Assembly (NCBI GenBank): GCA_964440495.1
Contig: CAYTSD010000031.1
Coordinates: 1 to 14,583, forward strand
From: Benthortus sp964440495
GTDB taxonomy: Archaea > Thermoproteota > Nitrososphaeria_A > Caldarchaeales > Wolframiiraptoraceae
Reading direction: 5' to 3'
DNA length: 14,583 nucleotides
Positions 14,241-14,583 of this stretch are shown here, one piece after another. The notes under the pieces were generated by a model. The model had not been told where the DNA came from. It worked only from the letters and a program-made list of their open reading frames with translations, and searched no databases. The position numbers and the translations under genes are program-made. The first letter of the stretch is position 1. Each line of letters starts with the position of its first letter.

Positions 14241-14260
14241 CCAAGACCGATAGGGTTGGA

Positions 14261-14268
14261 TAAATAAA
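14261..14268 (-). promoter_or_regulatory. TATA box of the LOG-like gene
   Basis: On the minus strand TTTATTTA, centred 24-27 bp before the ATG at 14240. It predicts a leaderless transcript and shows that the gene can be read separately from the upstream M24 gene, whose stop is 33 bp away. Confidence 0.5.
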
Positions 14269-14273
14269 GAGAT

Positions 14274-14583
14274 TTATTTGAGGCTCGTAACATTCTCTAA
14301 GCCGTCTTCTCCTACGATGAACGTGTCCTCCTTCTTGAACTGCCCTAAACCCTCATACATTATCGGTGAATGGATGAATGCTAGCACCATACGCGGCTTA
14401 ACCACGATAGCTCTGTGCTGAGGAACTATTGTCGTTATAGGAGGCTCCTCCACTTGGAGACCTACACCATGAGTATAGCCTATGACCCTATGCTTCAAGA
14501 GACCATGCCTGGCATATATCTTATCAAGCGAATCAATTACAGTCATGAGCTTAACCCCAGGTCTTGTGAGTTCTAAGGCCTCG
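14274..14583 (-). CDS. M24-family (creatinase/prolidase fold) protein, 5' part outside window
   Basis: The last 102 residues of a protein that enters from the right edge, EALELTRPGVKLMTVIDS onward. The M24 'pita-bread' domain is recognised from the ALELTRPGV helix, IGYTHGVGLQVEEPP (34-48 of the visible part) with the metal-binding histidine H38, and KKEDTFIVGEDGLENVTS (83-100) with glutamate E85. In active prolidases and aminopeptidases P another glutamate follows in a TxEP motif. Here the matching stretch is VLAFIHSPIMY (66-76), with H71 or I70 at that place. It may therefore be a non-classical hydrolase of the creatinase or ectoine-hydrolase sort, or inactive as a peptidase. The two N-terminal metal aspartates would lie outside the window, so metal binding cannot be fully judged. 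It ends with TAA at 14274-14276. Confidence 0.78.
   Translation of the reverse strand, partial: EALELTRPGVKLMTVIDSLDKIYARHGLLKHRVIGYTHGVGLQVEEPPITTIVPQHRAIVVKPRMVLAFIHSPIMYEGLGQFKKEDTFIVGEDGLENVTSLK

Noticed and set aside
1..14583. Search by eye for tRNA, rRNA, CRISPR repeats, insertion sequences or defence systems
   Set aside because: The gaps between genes are short (largest about 190 bp) and none showed tRNA arms, regular repeats or terminal inverted repeats. No toxin, recombinase or defence gene was recognised.

Overview
This window looks like an ordinary chromosomal segment of an archaeon, most likely a TACK-type (crenarchaeal, thaumarchaeal or related) thermophile. The signs are a prefoldin beta subunit, a short XPF nuclease without a helicase domain, an archaeal 6-phospho-3-hexuloisomerase, an archaeal-type 3-isopropylmalate dehydrogenase, TATA boxes 25-30 bp upstream of probable leaderless starts, and frequent AGG/AGA arginine codons. 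The lineage below that level cannot be fixed from sequence alone. I see no rRNA, tRNA, CRISPR array, insertion sequence, integrase or plasmid or phage gene.

Left part (1-2235): a 3'-truncated endonuclease III gene and a citramalate synthase gene run leftward. Middle-left (2203-6022): a tightly overlapping rightward five-gene operon encodes prefoldin beta, a DHH/DHHA1 phosphoesterase, two ECF-transporter ATPases and the EcfT membrane subunit. It carries no substrate-binding S subunit. Next (6027-7407) come a rightward XPF-type nuclease, whose extreme C-terminus resembles a PCNA-binding motif, and 6-phospho-3-hexuloisomerase of the archaeal ribulose-monophosphate route.

Right-middle (7410-13158) is a branched-chain amino acid block: leftward leuA-ilvB-ilvN-ilvC with overlapping or nearly touching genes, and divergently a rightward leuB. 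With the citramalate synthase this gives the condensation, acetohydroxyacid synthesis, reductoisomerase and beta-decarboxylating dehydrogenase steps for Val, Leu and Ile. Ile would be made from pyruvate by the citramalate route. Isomerase (LeuCD), dehydratase (IlvD) and transaminase genes must lie elsewhere. The 182-bp leuA/leuB divergent region holds a long inverted repeat, a near-palindromic TATA box and a possible leader micro-ORF.

Right end (13159-14583): a small polytopic membrane protein, a leftward LOG-like nucleotide-binding protein and an M24-family (creatinase/prolidase fold) protein cut by the window edge.

I do not see a clear new multi-gene system. The observations most worth a second look are the very divergent AHAS small subunit lacking the residues that bind valine, the leuA/leuB control region, the prefoldin-ECF operon without an S component, the bacterial-style citramalate synthase, the altered metal site of the M24 protein, and the C-terminal PIP-like end of the XPF nuclease.
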